Positions 18,204-27,251 of a stretch of DNA of 64,000 nt are shown piece after piece; the stretch's first letter is position 1, and each line of letters opens with the position of its first letter. A program made the position numbers and the translations under genes. A model generated the notes under the pieces. The model searched no databases and was not told the origin of the DNA. It saw only the letters and a program-made list of their open reading frames with translations. The stretch comes from CAVQCJ01 sp963711005 (GTDB lineage Bacteria; Actinomycetota; Actinomycetes; Prado026), in the NCBI GenBank assembly GCA_963711005.1, contig CAVQCJ010000004.1, positions 372,001 to 436,000 of the forward strand, in the 5' to 3' direction.

Positions 18204-19178
18204 ATGACCGCCACTGGCGAACGGCTGACCCCGCAGATGGTCCGCGACGCCCTGGCCGCCGGCGACGCCAGCCTCCAGCGCCGGGCGAACGTCGAGTACC
18301 ACGACTGGGAGGCGTCGACCTACGACTCCAAGTGGTCGATCTCGTACGACCAGCGCTGCATCGACTACGCCCGGGACCGGTTCGTCCACGTCGCCGGCCG
18401 GGACGGCTGGCCGTACGGCGACGCGCTCGAGGTGGGCTGCGGGACCGGCTTCTTCCTGCTCAACCTGGTCCAGGCCGGCGTCCTCGAACGCGGTCACGTC
18501 ACGGATATCTCGCCCGGCATGGTCGCGGCGGCCGAGCGCAACGCGGAGCACCTCGGGTTCACCGTCGCCGGCCGGGTCGCCGACGCCGAGCGCCTGCCGT
18601 ACGAGGACGCTTCGTTCGACCTGGTCGTCGGCCACGCGGTGCTGCACCACATCCCCGACGTCGAGCAGGCGCTGCGCGAGGTGCTGCGGGTACTTCGGCC
18701 CGGCGGCCGGTTCGTGTTCGCCGGTGAGCCGACGCAGCACGGGGACTTCGTCGCCAGGCGGCTGTCGCGGCTCACCTGGTACACGGCCACCCGGGCCACT
18801 CAGTGGGCGCCGCTGCGGGAGCGCTGGGCCCGGCCGCGGGCCGAGCTCGCCGCGTCGTCCGAGGCGGCCGGTCTGGAGTCGGTCGTCGACCTGCACACGT
18901 TCGACCCGGACGCGCTCGCCCGGACCGCCCTGCGCGCCGGGGCCGTCGACGCGCGGACGGTGACCGAGGAGCTCACCGCGTCGTGGTTCGGCTGGCCGGT
19001 GCGGACCTTCGAGTACGCCGTCAACCCCGACCGGCTCGGCTGGGGCTGGGCGGTGTTCGCCTACCGCGGCTGGCAGCGGTTGTCCGCGCTGGACCAGCAC
19101 GTGCTCGCCCGGGTGGTCCCGGACGAGCTGTTCTACAACGTGTGTCTCACCGGGGTCAGGCCGCAGCCAGCCCGTTGA
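18204..19178 (+). CDS. Class I SAM-dependent methyltransferase (Rv3038c-like)
   Basis: The protein has 324 residues and a Rossmann methyltransferase core. Motif I is 'ALEVGCGTGFFLLNL' (about residues 73-87), the acidic loop is 'VTDISPGM', and the post-motif is 'FDLVVGHAVLHHIPD'. The last 150 residues form an extra C-terminal region with no motif I recognise. It sits 7 bases after the enoyl-CoA hydratase gene and is likely co-transcribed with it. Length and context match M. tuberculosis Rv3038c. The substrate is unknown; a lipid or polysaccharide is plausible because glucan-modification genes lie nearby. Its last 23 bases overlap the convergent GNAT gene. Confidence 0.88.
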   Translation: MTATGERLTPQMVRDALAAGDASLQRRANVEYHDWEASTYDSKWSISYDQRCIDYARDRFVHVAGRDGWPYGDALEVGCGTGFFLLNLVQAGVLERGHVTDISPGMVAAAERNAEHLGFTVAGRVADAERLPYEDASFDLVVGHAVLHHIPDVEQALREVLRVLRPGGRFVFAGEPTQHGDFVARRLSRLTWYTATRATQWAPLRERWARPRAELAASSEAAGLESVVDLHTFDPDALARTALRAGAVDARTVTEELTASWFGWPVRTFEYAVNPDRLGWGWAVFAYRGWQRLSALDQHVLARVVPDELFYNVCLTGVRPQPAR

Positions 19179-19767
19179 GCGTCTCCACCCGCAGCGGCAC
19201 CGTCAGGGTCACCACGCCCGGGCCGACGACGGCGACCGCCGGTCCCAGGTGCGCGGCCGTCCGGGCCGCGGCGGTCGAGGAGGGCAGCAGGTCCATCCGC
19301 AGCGCGCGGAAGCGCGCGAGCCGTGCGGCCGCGGCCAGGTGCCTGGCCAGCACCGTGCCGAGCCCGAGTCCCTGGTGCGAGTCCTCGACCAGCACTGCGA
19401 GCTCGGCTGTGCCCGCCAGGTCCAGCTGCACCACGTTCCCGAGCGCGCGGACCCGGCGCCGCTCGTCGACGGCCACCAGCGCCACCGTCGTCGCGAGCAG
19501 CCGCGCCTGCCACGCCGGCGACAGGGCCGGGACCACGGACAGGTAGCGCCGGAAGATCGTGTCCATCGTGCAGCGGGCGTGCATGGCGGCCAGCCCGGGT
19601 CCGTCGTCCGGCCGTGCGCCGCGGATCTCGACCAGGATCGGCTCGGCCGCCGTCCACGGCCGGGCGCTCGCGGGCGGGCCGGGAGGCAGTACCAGCCGGC
19701 GCGGCCGCCCCACCCACTCCAGCGCCGCGTCGCGCAGCGGCCGCGCCGGACCGCCGGGTGCTGTCAT
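19156..19767 (-). CDS. GNAT family N-acetyltransferase
   Basis: This gene encodes 203 residues from ATG 19767. A 45-residue Pro/Arg-rich N-terminus precedes a GNAT domain with the acetyl-CoA loop 'DSHQGLGLGTVLARHL' (Q/R-x-x-G-x-G/A type). Substrate unknown. It is convergent with the methyltransferase, overlapping 23 bases, and divergent from the acyltransferase (78-base gap). Confidence 0.78.
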   Translation of the reverse strand: MTAPGGPARPLRDAALEWVGRPRRLVLPPGPPASARPWTAAEPILVEIRGARPDDGPGLAAMHARCTMDTIFRRYLSVVPALSPAWQARLLATTVALVAVDERRRVRALGNVVQLDLAGTAELAVLVEDSHQGLGLGTVLARHLAAAARLARFRALRMDLLPSSTAAARTAAHLGPAVAVVGPGVVTLTVPLRVETLNGLAAA

Positions 19768-19833
19768 GCCGTCCAGGCTGCCCCCGGCACGTTGCCGGCA
19801 CGTTTCGGTCGGTCAGCGGAGCGGTTACTTCTG

Positions 19834-19839
19834 TAGGTT
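19834..19839 (+). promoter_or_regulatory. Candidate -10 box of the hexapeptide acyltransferase gene (leaderless)
   Basis: TAGGTT ends 6 bases before the GTG start at 19846, with no room for a Shine-Dalgarno sequence. Confidence 0.45.
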
Positions 19840-19845
19840 CTCGCC

Positions 19846-20562
19846 GTGCCCGGACGTCAGCCCCGCGACCCGAGACAGACCCGCTTCCTCACTGTGGCCA
19901 GCCTGCGCTGGGTCGTCCGGAACCGGGCGTGGTCGTGGTGGTACCTCGTCCGGTACTGGCGGTTCTTCCGGTGGCGGCTGCGCAACCGGCACGTCGTGAC
20001 CGAGGGGTTCGTGTTCCTGGGGCGCCGGGTCGAGCTCTCCGCCCGCAAGGGGTACGGCCGGCTCGTGGTCGGCCGCTGGGTGCACATCGGTGACGGCAAC
20101 TCGCTGCGCTGCCACGAGGGCAACTTCCGCATCGGAGACAAGTGCGTCTTCGGCAAGGACAACACCTTCAACGCCTACCTCGACATCGAGGTCGGCGCGG
20201 CGACGATCGTCGCCGACTGGGTGTACGTGTGCGACTTCGACCACGTCTACGACGACATCCACGTACCGATCAAGGACCAGGGCATCGTCAAGTCGCCGGT
20301 CCGAATCGGCCCGGACTGCTGGGTTGGCACCAAGGTCACGGTGCTGCGCGGCGTCACCGTCGGCCGTGGCAGCGTCCTCGCGGCGCACACCGTCGTGAAC
20401 CGCGACGTCCCGCCGATGTCTGTCGTCGCCGGCGTGCCCGGTCGCGTGGTCAAGGACCGGGTGGCGATGTACGAGGCCGCCGCCGCGCGCCGCGCTGCGC
20501 TCGAGGACATCGCTCGCAAGACTGCGCGGGCCGCGCACGCAGCTGCCGAGCGCAGTTCGTAG
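19846..20562 (+). CDS. Left-handed beta-helix (hexapeptide) O-acyltransferase, Rv3034c-like
   Basis: This is a 238-residue protein. A Trp/Arg-rich, possibly membrane-surface N-terminus ('WSWWYLVRYWRFFRWRLRNR') leads into hexapeptide-repeat coils ('VGRWVHIGDGNSLRCHEGNFRIGDK', then 'RIGPDCWVGTKVTVLRGVTVGRG'). This is the fold of maltose/galactoside O-acetyltransferases. The probable catalytic His is in 'CDFDHVYDD'. The layout resembles M. tuberculosis Rv3034c, an acetyltransferase linked to methylglucose lipopolysaccharide, and the GT4/GH57/methyltransferase genes lie nearby. An Ala/Arg-rich helix closes the protein. The role in glucan acylation is an inference from context. Confidence 0.82.
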   Translation: MPGRQPRDPRQTRFLTVASLRWVVRNRAWSWWYLVRYWRFFRWRLRNRHVVTEGFVFLGRRVELSARKGYGRLVVGRWVHIGDGNSLRCHEGNFRIGDKCVFGKDNTFNAYLDIEVGAATIVADWVYVCDFDHVYDDIHVPIKDQGIVKSPVRIGPDCWVGTKVTVLRGVTVGRGSVLAAHTVVNRDVPPMSVVAGVPGRVVKDRVAMYEAAAARRAALEDIARKTARAAHAAAERSS

Positions 20563-20581
20563 GGTCAGGGCTGTGCCTTGG

Positions 20582-21789
20582 TCACGCCGCGCGTTGGTAG
20601 GCCTGGCGTAGCCAGGGGGGTGGGGTGAACTGGGGTTGGCCGTGTTGGTCGATGCGTACCGACCAGCCGCGGTGGTGGACGGTGTCGTGGTGATGCCCGC
20701 ATAAGAGCACAAGGTTTGAAAGTCTGGTCGCGCCGCCTTGGGACCAGTGTTGGATGTGGTGCGCATCGGTCCAGGTGGGCGGCCGGTCGCAGCCGGGGAA
20801 TGCGCAGCCTTGGTCGCGGTGGGTCAACGCGGTGCGGATGCCGGCCGGCACGGTCCGCGAGCGGCGGCCGATGTCCAGCACCTGCGAACCCGACCCGAGC
20901 ACGATCGGGATGATCCCGGCGTCGCAGGCCATCCGCCGTAGCACCGCCGCGTCGATCACCGCGCCGTCGTCACCGTGGCCGGGCAGCCCGGCCCGCAGGT
21001 CCTCGAGACCGATGGTGACGGCCACGGTGGGCCGGCCCGCCAGGGCACCGGCTCGGGGTGGCCCACCGCCTGGCGCAGCAGGTCGCCCAGGGCGTCGTGG
21101 CGGCGCCGCCCGGCGGTGCGCTGGTCCGGGCCGGTATCGGTGCTGGGTCGGGGGGCGGCGCCGGCGTCGATCAGGGCCCGCAGCTAGGCGCCCAGGGCCG
21201 GGTCCAGCCAGAACACCCTGTCCACCGACCCGTCGTGGCGGGTCCGCAGGTCCAGGAAGTAGCCCGGGTCGGGGGTGTCGGTGTCGTCGGGTCGGGGGCC
21301 GTCGGGGTCCAGCGCGGTGTGCAGCCGCTGGCCCAGGCGGGTCAACCGGGTCGGGGTGAACCGGCCGGCCTCGGCGACCAGGGTGTCCTCGGCCGCCTGC
21401 ACCGTCTCGCCGTCCACGCCGGCGGGCAGGGTGTCGACCGCGGTCGTGATCAGCTGCGCGTGCTCGACGGTGATCGCCGCCTGGGCCAGCGCTACCGCGG
21501 TGACCGGGTGGCCGGCCAAGGCGTTGGCAAGTTTGACCTGGCGGCGGGCCGGACCGTGGTTCATCTTCAGCCGGGCGGTGAGCCACGCCGCGGTGGTCGG
21601 CGCGCCGGCGTCGGGGGCCAACCCCCGGGCGTCGATCTCGGCGAGCAGGCGCAGGGCCTGCGCGTTGACCTCGGTCAGGAGTCTGTACAGGTCTTGGGTG
21701 GTGGCGATCAGGTCCGAGTCCCCGGACGAGACCCCGGGTTGGTCGGCGAGCTCACGCAGGCCTGCGCGGACACTCGGGCTGATCGGCAT
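20582..21789 (-). pseudogene. DUF222-HNH endonuclease gene broken by an amber codon and a frameshift
   Basis: The DUF222 N-terminus reads from ATG 21789 ('MPISPSVRAGLRELADQ') to an in-frame TAG at 21186-21184. Conserved sequence continues in the same frame after the stop (LRALIDAG, RRRHDALGDLLRQAV) until about 21050. There a net one-base shift moves the frame to the one carrying 'RPTVAVTIGLEDLRAGLPG' and the HNH domain ('GCAFPGCDRPPTWTDAHH', 'LVLLCGHHHDTVHH'). Two separate lesions argue for decay rather than one sequencing error. The family is the 13E12-repeat type abundant in actinobacteria. A TAAGAT box (21802-21797) ends 7 bases before the ATG. Confidence 0.88.
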
Positions 21790-22032
21790 GACCAGAATCT
21801 TACCCGACCGTACCGACGCCGAACCGCCAAGAGTTGTGTATCCACAACAACTTCTGGACATCTGGTGTGCACTCCGTGGAAGTCCGTCTTGTGCCGATAG
21901 GCCAACCAGAACGAGGCGAGTACCACTGTGCTGATGAGTCCAACCGATGTACCGCCCGAGGCGCCACGTCCACCGGTACGCGCGAGTCGCCCCCTCCGGG
22001 CGTCGTCCGTCGGCGCACCAGCCTTGACTTGG
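21790..22032. other. Intergenic region, 243 bases
   Basis: Somewhat less GC-rich than its surroundings. It holds the TAAGAT box of the DUF222 pseudogene (21802-21797). I see no coding frame with family similarity and no clear hairpin terminator. Confidence 0.5.
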
Positions 22033-22938
22033 TCAGCGTCCTGACAGCAGGTCGGCCAGCGCTGCCGCGAAGCGCGGGTGCCGGAACGCGAAGCCGTCGG
22101 CGGTCAACCGCGATGGCACGCACCGGCGTCCGGTCAGCGCCAGCGCCGGGTCGCTGCGCAGCAGCCGCGCCCCGAGCCGGACCGCGAACGCCGGTGTCGG
22201 CGGCGCCGGCGGGCGGTGCATGGCGTGGCGCAGGTGAGCCATCATCTCGGCGTTCGTCAGCGGCTCCGGCGATGTCACGTGCACCACGCCCTCGAGCGTC
22301 GACCGGTCGAGCAGCCACAGCGTCGCCGCGACGAAGTCCTGCACGTGCAGCCAGCTGATCCACTGCCGCCCGCCCGACACCCGGCCGCCGAGGCCCCATC
22401 GGGCCAGGCCGGTGAGCCGGTCCAGGGCCGGAGTCCCGCGGTCGAGGACCAGCGCGGTGCGCAGGGTCACCAGCCGGCCGGCGCTGGCTCCCTGCGTCGC
22501 GTCCTCCCAGGCGCGGGCGACGCCGGCCATCTGCGGCGGTCCGTCCGCCAGCGGCGCCGACTCGTCGAGCACGGTGTCGCCGGCGTCGCCGTAGATGGCG
22601 AGCGTGCTCAGCTGCAGCCAGACCGGCGGCGTGGCCGTCACCGCACCGGAGGCGGCCACCAGCGCCCGGGTCGGCTCCACCCGCGAGTCCGTCAGCAGCC
22701 GGATGCCGGCCGGCGTCGGGCGCCGGTCGACGAGCTCGCCGGCGAGGTTGACCACGGCGGCTCCCTCGAGCTCGCGCACCCAGTCGCCGAGGCTGTGACC
22801 GTCCCACGGCACCTGCCGGGTGGCGCCGCCCGCCCGCTGGGTCCTGGTCAGGACGACCGGGTCGTGCCCGGCCGCGACCAGCGCGGGTGCGAGGCGGCGC
22901 CCCAGCGTCCCCGACCCCCCGGCGAGGACGACCTTCAC
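22033..22938 (-). CDS. TIGR01777 family epimerase (SDR39U1-like)
   Basis: The product is a 301-residue atypical short-chain dehydrogenase. The N-terminal 'MKVVLAGGSGTLGRRLAPAL' is the NAD(P)-binding GGxGxxG motif, 'VVNLAGE' follows near residue 65, and the C-terminal DUF1731 region ('PSRLTADGFAFRHPRFAAAL') is diagnostic for TIGR01777. Start is GTG 22938. It lies 10 bases downstream of the GNAT gene on the same strand, probably co-transcribed. The reaction is not known for this family. Confidence 0.88.
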   Translation of the reverse strand: MKVVLAGGSGTLGRRLAPALVAAGHDPVVLTRTQRAGGATRQVPWDGHSLGDWVRELEGAAVVNLAGELVDRRPTPAGIRLLTDSRVEPTRALVAASGAVTATPPVWLQLSTLAIYGDAGDTVLDESAPLADGPPQMAGVARAWEDATQGASAGRLVTLRTALVLDRGTPALDRLTGLARWGLGGRVSGGRQWISWLHVQDFVAATLWLLDRSTLEGVVHVTSPEPLTNAEMMAHLRHAMHRPPAPPTPAFAVRLGARLLRSDPALALTGRRCVPSRLTADGFAFRHPRFAAALADLLSGR

Positions 22939-22948
22939 GGCGCCACCG

Positions 22949-23509
22949 TCACGACGGCGGCCGTGCCGCGGACCACTGGGCGCGGGTGATCGAGTAGACG
23001 ACGACGTCGAACTCGAGCCCGTCGTCGACGATGTGCCCCGCGTGGTCGTACGTCATACCCAGGCGGCGCATCACCGCCAGGCTGCGGGTGTTCGGCTCGT
23101 CCGTGATCGAGATGACCCGGTCCTGGTCGCGCGGGGTGAACGCCCGTGCCAGCCACGCGGACGCCGCCTCCGTCGCGTAGCCGTGCCCCCAGTGCTCGAA
23201 CGCGAACCGCCAGGCCACCTCGAGCTCGTCCGGGTACGACTCCTGGTGGTGCACGCCGCACTGGCCGAGGAACGCACCGTCGGAGCGGCGCTCGACCGCG
23301 AGCAGCCCGATCCCCTCGGTCTCGTAGCACTCCTGCGCCCACTCGGCGATCTCGTCGCTGTGCTGCCGGGACAACGGCTCGCCGCCGAGGGTCGCGTAGA
23401 CCCGGGGGTCGGCGTTCAGGGCCGCGTACGCCGGCAGGTCGGACTCCCGGAACGTGCGCAGCACGAGCCGCGGTGTGGTCATGACGACGGTGCCGTCCCA
23501 GCTCACCAT
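22949..23509 (-). CDS. GNAT family N-acetyltransferase, RimJ/RimL type
   Basis: 186 residues with the RimJ/RimL-like opening 'TTPRLVLRTFRESDLPAYAAL' and the acetyl-CoA region 'HWGHGYATEAASAWLARAF', then 'SLAVMRRLGM'. Such proteins acetylate N-termini of ribosomal proteins or small molecules; the substrate is not predictable. The start is ATG 23509, with a purine-rich stretch about 8 bases upstream; ATG 23482 is an alternative that begins directly at the domain. Genes on both sides run the same way. Confidence 0.85.
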   Translation of the reverse strand: MVSWDGTVVMTTPRLVLRTFRESDLPAYAALNADPRVYATLGGEPLSRQHSDEIAEWAQECYETEGIGLLAVERRSDGAFLGQCGVHHQESYPDELEVAWRFAFEHWGHGYATEAASAWLARAFTPRDQDRVISITDEPNTRSLAVMRRLGMTYDHAGHIVDDGLEFDVVVYSITRAQWSAARPPS

Positions 23510-23573
23510 GCGCTGCGGCCCCCTCTCTGACCCGACATACCGCTCGGACCCGTCCGCCGCGACCCCCGCCTGC

Positions 23574-24863
23574 TCAGGGTGCCTCGGCGAGCAGGTTGCC
23601 GTCGCGCACCACCACCCGCAGCGGCCGTTGCAGCCGGCCCGCGAGCCCGGCCTGCAGCGCCCGCTCCTCCCGCACCGCCCGTTCGTACGTGTGCACGACC
23701 CGCTCCGCGACGGACGACCAACGCAGGTCGCGGGCGACCCGCAGGTGGGCGGCGCGGACGGTGCGCTGCGCCAGCACCCGGTCGGTGAGCACCTCGGCGA
23801 CCGCGTCGACGAGGCCGATGACGTCGCCGGCCGGGAACGTCGCGCCCGACACGCCGGGCTCGACGATCTCGCGCAGGCCGCCGGTGTCGGCCACCACCAA
23901 CGGGGTGCGCGCCGCGGCGGCCTCCAGGGCCACGATCCCGAACGGCTCGTACAGCGACGGCACCACCACGACGTCGGCACCGGCCAGGAGCGCGGCCAGC
24001 TCCGGCTCGGGCAGGAAGCCGGCGAAGGTCACCGCGCCGGTCAGCCGCAGCCGGCGTACCCGCTCGCGCAGCTCGGGCTCGTAGGTCCCCCGACCCGCGA
24101 GGACGAGCCCCGCGCCGGGGAACCGGCGGCGCAACCGGGGGAGGGCGTCGAGCAGGGTGTGCACGCCCTTCTCCCACTCCAGCCGCCCCGCGTACACGAG
24201 CAGCGGCGCCGGACCGGACCGACCGGTCGCGCCGGCGCCGAGGTACGCCCGGCGGGCTGCCGCCGCGCGTGCGGGCGGGACGGTCCACTGCGCGACGTCC
24301 ACGCCGTTGGGCACGACGTCGACCTTGTCGACGGGCAGCTGGAACAGCCGCACGACCTCGTCGCGCATCGACTCCGAGCACGTGAGCACCCGGCGCGCCT
24401 CGTACGTCAGCCACCACTCGGTGGTGTGCACGGCCCGGCTCAGCCCGGTGGGCAGCCAGCCTTGGTGCCGGCCGGCCTCGGTGGCGTGCATGGTGGCTAC
24501 CAGGGGCAGGCGCATCGCCTCCTTCAGTGCGGTCGCCGCGTGGCAGGTCATCCAGTCGTGCGCGTGCAGGATCTCGGGCTCGAGCTCGTCGGCGGCGCGC
24601 CGGCCGGCCCGTACCCACGCGTGCCCGTCCGCCAGCACCGAGGCCAGCAGGTCCTCGCGCGGCACCAGCGGCGGGTCGGCGGGCACCCGGACGACGCGCA
24701 CCCCGGCGGCGACCTCCTCGCGGTGGGCCCCGTCGACGGCCGAGGTCATCACCGTCACCTCGTGGCCGGCCGCGGCCTGCGCCCGGGCCAGTCCGTGCAC
24801 GTGCCGCCCGAGCCCGCCGTACACCTGTGGGGGGTACTCCCAGGACAGGTGCAGGATGCGCAT
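23574..24863 (-). CDS. GT4 alpha-1,4-glucan synthase, Rv3032-like
   Basis: A 429-residue GT-B glycosyltransferase. The N-terminus 'MRILHLSWEYPPQVYGGLGRHVHGLA' is the sugar-nucleotide loop of GT4 glycogen synthases, 'ILHAHDWMT' follows, and the C-terminal E-x7-E motif is in 'YEPFGIVALEAA'. M. tuberculosis Rv3032 makes the alpha-1,4 chain of methylglucose lipopolysaccharide and contributes to glycogen. The gene lies 9 bases after the GH57 gene and ends a six-gene unit. A TAGCCT hexamer overlapping the GH57 stop codon (24875-24870) could give an extra leaderless promoter. It could also serve ordinary glycogen synthesis, since no other glgA is in the window. Confidence 0.9.
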   Translation of the reverse strand: MRILHLSWEYPPQVYGGLGRHVHGLARAQAAAGHEVTVMTSAVDGAHREEVAAGVRVVRVPADPPLVPREDLLASVLADGHAWVRAGRRAADELEPEILHAHDWMTCHAATALKEAMRLPLVATMHATEAGRHQGWLPTGLSRAVHTTEWWLTYEARRVLTCSESMRDEVVRLFQLPVDKVDVVPNGVDVAQWTVPPARAAAARRAYLGAGATGRSGPAPLLVYAGRLEWEKGVHTLLDALPRLRRRFPGAGLVLAGRGTYEPELRERVRRLRLTGAVTFAGFLPEPELAALLAGADVVVVPSLYEPFGIVALEAAAARTPLVVADTGGLREIVEPGVSGATFPAGDVIGLVDAVAEVLTDRVLAQRTVRAAHLRVARDLRWSSVAERVVHTYERAVREERALQAGLAGRLQRPLRVVVRDGNLLAEAP

Positions 24864-24872
24864 CCGCGGAGG

Positions 24873-26432
24873 CTATCCGTCCTTCGCCCGCGCCATAAGG
24901 CGTGCGTCCATGTGGGCGAAGGGTCCGTCGACGCTGCGCTGCCGCTCGGCGACTGGCAGTGCCGATCCGGCGTTCGAACGGCCTCCTTCGAGTGCCCTGG
25001 ACAGCGTCTCGAAATCGCGCAGGTGCCCGGCGACGCGGCCCCGCGCGTACTGCGCGGCGGAGTCCTTGGAGACCATGAACGCCCAGTCGCTGGCCAGTGC
25101 GAGCAGCGCGTCGCGGACGAGCTGGTCGAGGTCCGGGCGACGGGTCAGCGCGCCCGGAACCCGCACCCGGTCCGCGGCCAGCGTGCTGTCGACCACGTCG
25201 AGAAGGCGTTTGGCGACGAGGGCGTTCGACGCGACCAGATCGGCGACCTGCTCGCCGTCCCACACCCGCCAGTCCTTGCCCGAACCCCACGAGCCGGCAC
25301 CGGGTCGCACCGCCCCCGCGACGTGCCCGGCCTCGACTGCGCCGGCCAGCGTCGTCACCCGTACCCCCGCCGCCGGCAGGCGGCGGAGCACGGCCTCCAG
25401 GAACGCGGGGCCCTCGTACCACCAGTGACCGAACAGCTCGGTGTCGTACGCGACGGTGACCAGGGCCGGCCGTCCGTCGCGCTGCGCGGTGAGGTCGAGC
25501 AGCCGGCGACGGACCACCGCCACGAAGTCGTCGGCGTCCGCGTCGACTGCGGCGGCGGCATGGTGCGGGTCGTACGGCGCCTTGTCCTCGGGTTGGGTCC
25601 TGGACGAGGTGACCCGTGACGGGTGGAAGCCCGAGCCGTGGTCGAAGGTGTGGAAGTCGCGGTACCAGGGACCGCCCGGATAGCCGCGCCGGGGCGACCA
25701 GACCCGGTACGTCACGTCGAGGTCCCGACCGAACGCCACCACGTCGCTGTCGCCCACGGTCCACGCGTCCGCGGTCGACCGCCCGGCTCCGAGCAGCGTC
25801 GGGCCGTCGACGAGGAACCGCTGCACGCCCGCGGCTGCGTACAGCCGCTCGAGCCCGGGTCGGTAACCGCACTCTGGCGCCCATGCGCCGGTCGGCCGTG
25901 CCCCCCAGCGCAGCTGCGCGTCGTCGAGTCCGGCGCGGACCGAGAAGTTCGCTACGCGCTCGTCCAGCAGCGGCAGGAACGGGTGGGTGGCCGGCCCGCC
26001 CAGGATCTCGACGGCGCCTGCCTCGGCCAGGCCACGCAGGACCGGCGAGGCGCCGTGCCGCCACCGGCTCTCGAACGTCGTCAGCGCCGCCCGGGCCGCA
26101 CGGAACTCGCGGGCGCCGGCGGCCCGCAGGTTCGCGTCCGGCGAGGTGGCCAGCGACTCGGCCCTGGTCTGCCAGAAGCCGAGCCAGGTGTGCATGCCGC
26201 GCAGGCAGTACGGGTCGTCGAGCTGCGCCGCGAGGACCGGGGTCACGGCCAGCGTGAGCAGCTGCTCGCGACCCTCTGCGGCCAGCCGCTCGAGCAGCCC
26301 GAGCACCGGCAGGTAGGACCCGGACCAGGCCTGGTACAGCCACTCCTCGCCCACCGGCCACGAACCGTGGTGCGCCAGCCAGGGCAGGTGCGTGTGCAGG
26401 ACGACGCAGCAGGTGCCGACCGGCGCGGTCAC
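24873..26432 (-). CDS. GH57 alpha-glucan branching enzyme (DUF1957), Rv3031-like
   Basis: 519 residues from GTG 26432, overlapping the methyltransferase stop by 4 bases. GH57 landmarks are in order: 'VVLHTHLPWLAHHG' (region 1), nucleophile Glu in 'GAWAPECGY', catalytic Asp in 'VAYDTELFGHWWYEG', and the C-terminal helical DUF1957 region ('DWAFMVSKDSAAQYARGR'). GH57 branching enzymes such as Rv3031 form alpha-1,6 branches, here probably in the chain built by the downstream GT4. It is a second branching enzyme beside GH13 GlgB in this window. Confidence 0.93.
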   Translation of the reverse strand: MTAPVGTCCVVLHTHLPWLAHHGSWPVGEEWLYQAWSGSYLPVLGLLERLAAEGREQLLTLAVTPVLAAQLDDPYCLRGMHTWLGFWQTRAESLATSPDANLRAAGAREFRAARAALTTFESRWRHGASPVLRGLAEAGAVEILGGPATHPFLPLLDERVANFSVRAGLDDAQLRWGARPTGAWAPECGYRPGLERLYAAAGVQRFLVDGPTLLGAGRSTADAWTVGDSDVVAFGRDLDVTYRVWSPRRGYPGGPWYRDFHTFDHGSGFHPSRVTSSRTQPEDKAPYDPHHAAAAVDADADDFVAVVRRRLLDLTAQRDGRPALVTVAYDTELFGHWWYEGPAFLEAVLRRLPAAGVRVTTLAGAVEAGHVAGAVRPGAGSWGSGKDWRVWDGEQVADLVASNALVAKRLLDVVDSTLAADRVRVPGALTRRPDLDQLVRDALLALASDWAFMVSKDSAAQYARGRVAGHLRDFETLSRALEGGRSNAGSALPVAERQRSVDGPFAHMDARLMARAKDG

Positions 26433-27223
26433 CGGGCCGACCCGACGGCGATCAGGTCCAGGGACAGCTCGAGCGGGTGCTCCGGAACGTCCGCGGCGAT
26501 GACGAAGTCGGCCGCCGACAGCCCCGCGACGAACGCCGCCAGGTCCGTGTCCCACTCGTCGTACGGGCGGTCGAGCTGGGCCCGGACCAGGTCCGGTCGT
26601 CTGGTCTCGAACTCCTGGATCCGGGCTCCGTGGTGGACGCCGAGCAGGCGCAGGTCGCCGGCGAACGGGGCCAGCAGCCGGGACAGCTCGGCGGCGTCGA
26701 GCTCGCGCACGTGGAACGGGTTCCCGGCCGGGAAGGTGCGGCGGTTGGGGGTGGAGACCGCCAGCAGGCCACCGGGCCGCAGCACCCGCGCGCACTCGGC
26801 GACGAGACCCGCCTGGTCCCGCACGTGCTCGACGGTCTGCAGGCTGACGACGGCGTCGACGCAGGCGTTGCGCAGCGGCAGCGCCACCAGGTTCGCGCGG
26901 ACCGTGTCGACCGACGGGTACGTCCGGCCGGCGTGCGCGACGCTGGTCGGGTCGCAGTCGACGCCGACGACCCGGGCTCCGGTAGCCGCACGGAGGTGGT
27001 CGGCGCCGTACCCTTCGCCGCTGCCGGCGTCGAGCACACGTGCTCGTCCGCCCCGCGCCGCCGCGGTGGCGCCGCACGCATCGGCCACGTAGCGGTAGGT
27101 CACCTCGTGGCGCGCGAACCAGTAGCGCTCGTGCCAGATCCCGGGCAGTGTCCGCTCGCCGGTCAGTGCCAGCACCAGGGGTCTGTCCGACCGCGCGCCG
27201 GCCGAGCCTGCACCGTCCGACAC
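26429..27223 (-). CDS. SAM-dependent methyltransferase, Rv3030-like
   Basis: Length 264 residues. Motif I 'VLDAGSGEGYGADHL', acidic residue in 'VVGVDCDP', and 'DAVVSLQTVEHVRD' define a class I methyltransferase; 'LTGERTLPGIWHERYWFARHEVTYRYV' upstream is typical of the Rv3030 group. I start at GTG 27223 because GGAGGT ends three bases before it; an upstream TTG at 27250 directly after the ABC ATPase stop is the alternative. It precedes and overlaps the GH57 gene, matching the Rv3030-Rv3031-Rv3032 order, so methylation of a glucan is the likely job. Confidence 0.88.
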   Translation of the reverse strand: MSDGAGSAGARSDRPLVLALTGERTLPGIWHERYWFARHEVTYRYVADACGATAAARGGRARVLDAGSGEGYGADHLRAATGARVVGVDCDPTSVAHAGRTYPSVDTVRANLVALPLRNACVDAVVSLQTVEHVRDQAGLVAECARVLRPGGLLAVSTPNRRTFPAGNPFHVRELDAAELSRLLAPFAGDLRLLGVHHGARIQEFETRRPDLVRAQLDRPYDEWDTDLAAFVAGLSAADFVIAADVPEHPLELSLDLIAVGSAR

Positions 27224-27251
27224 CGCACCTCCCGAGGCCTGTCCGGACAAG

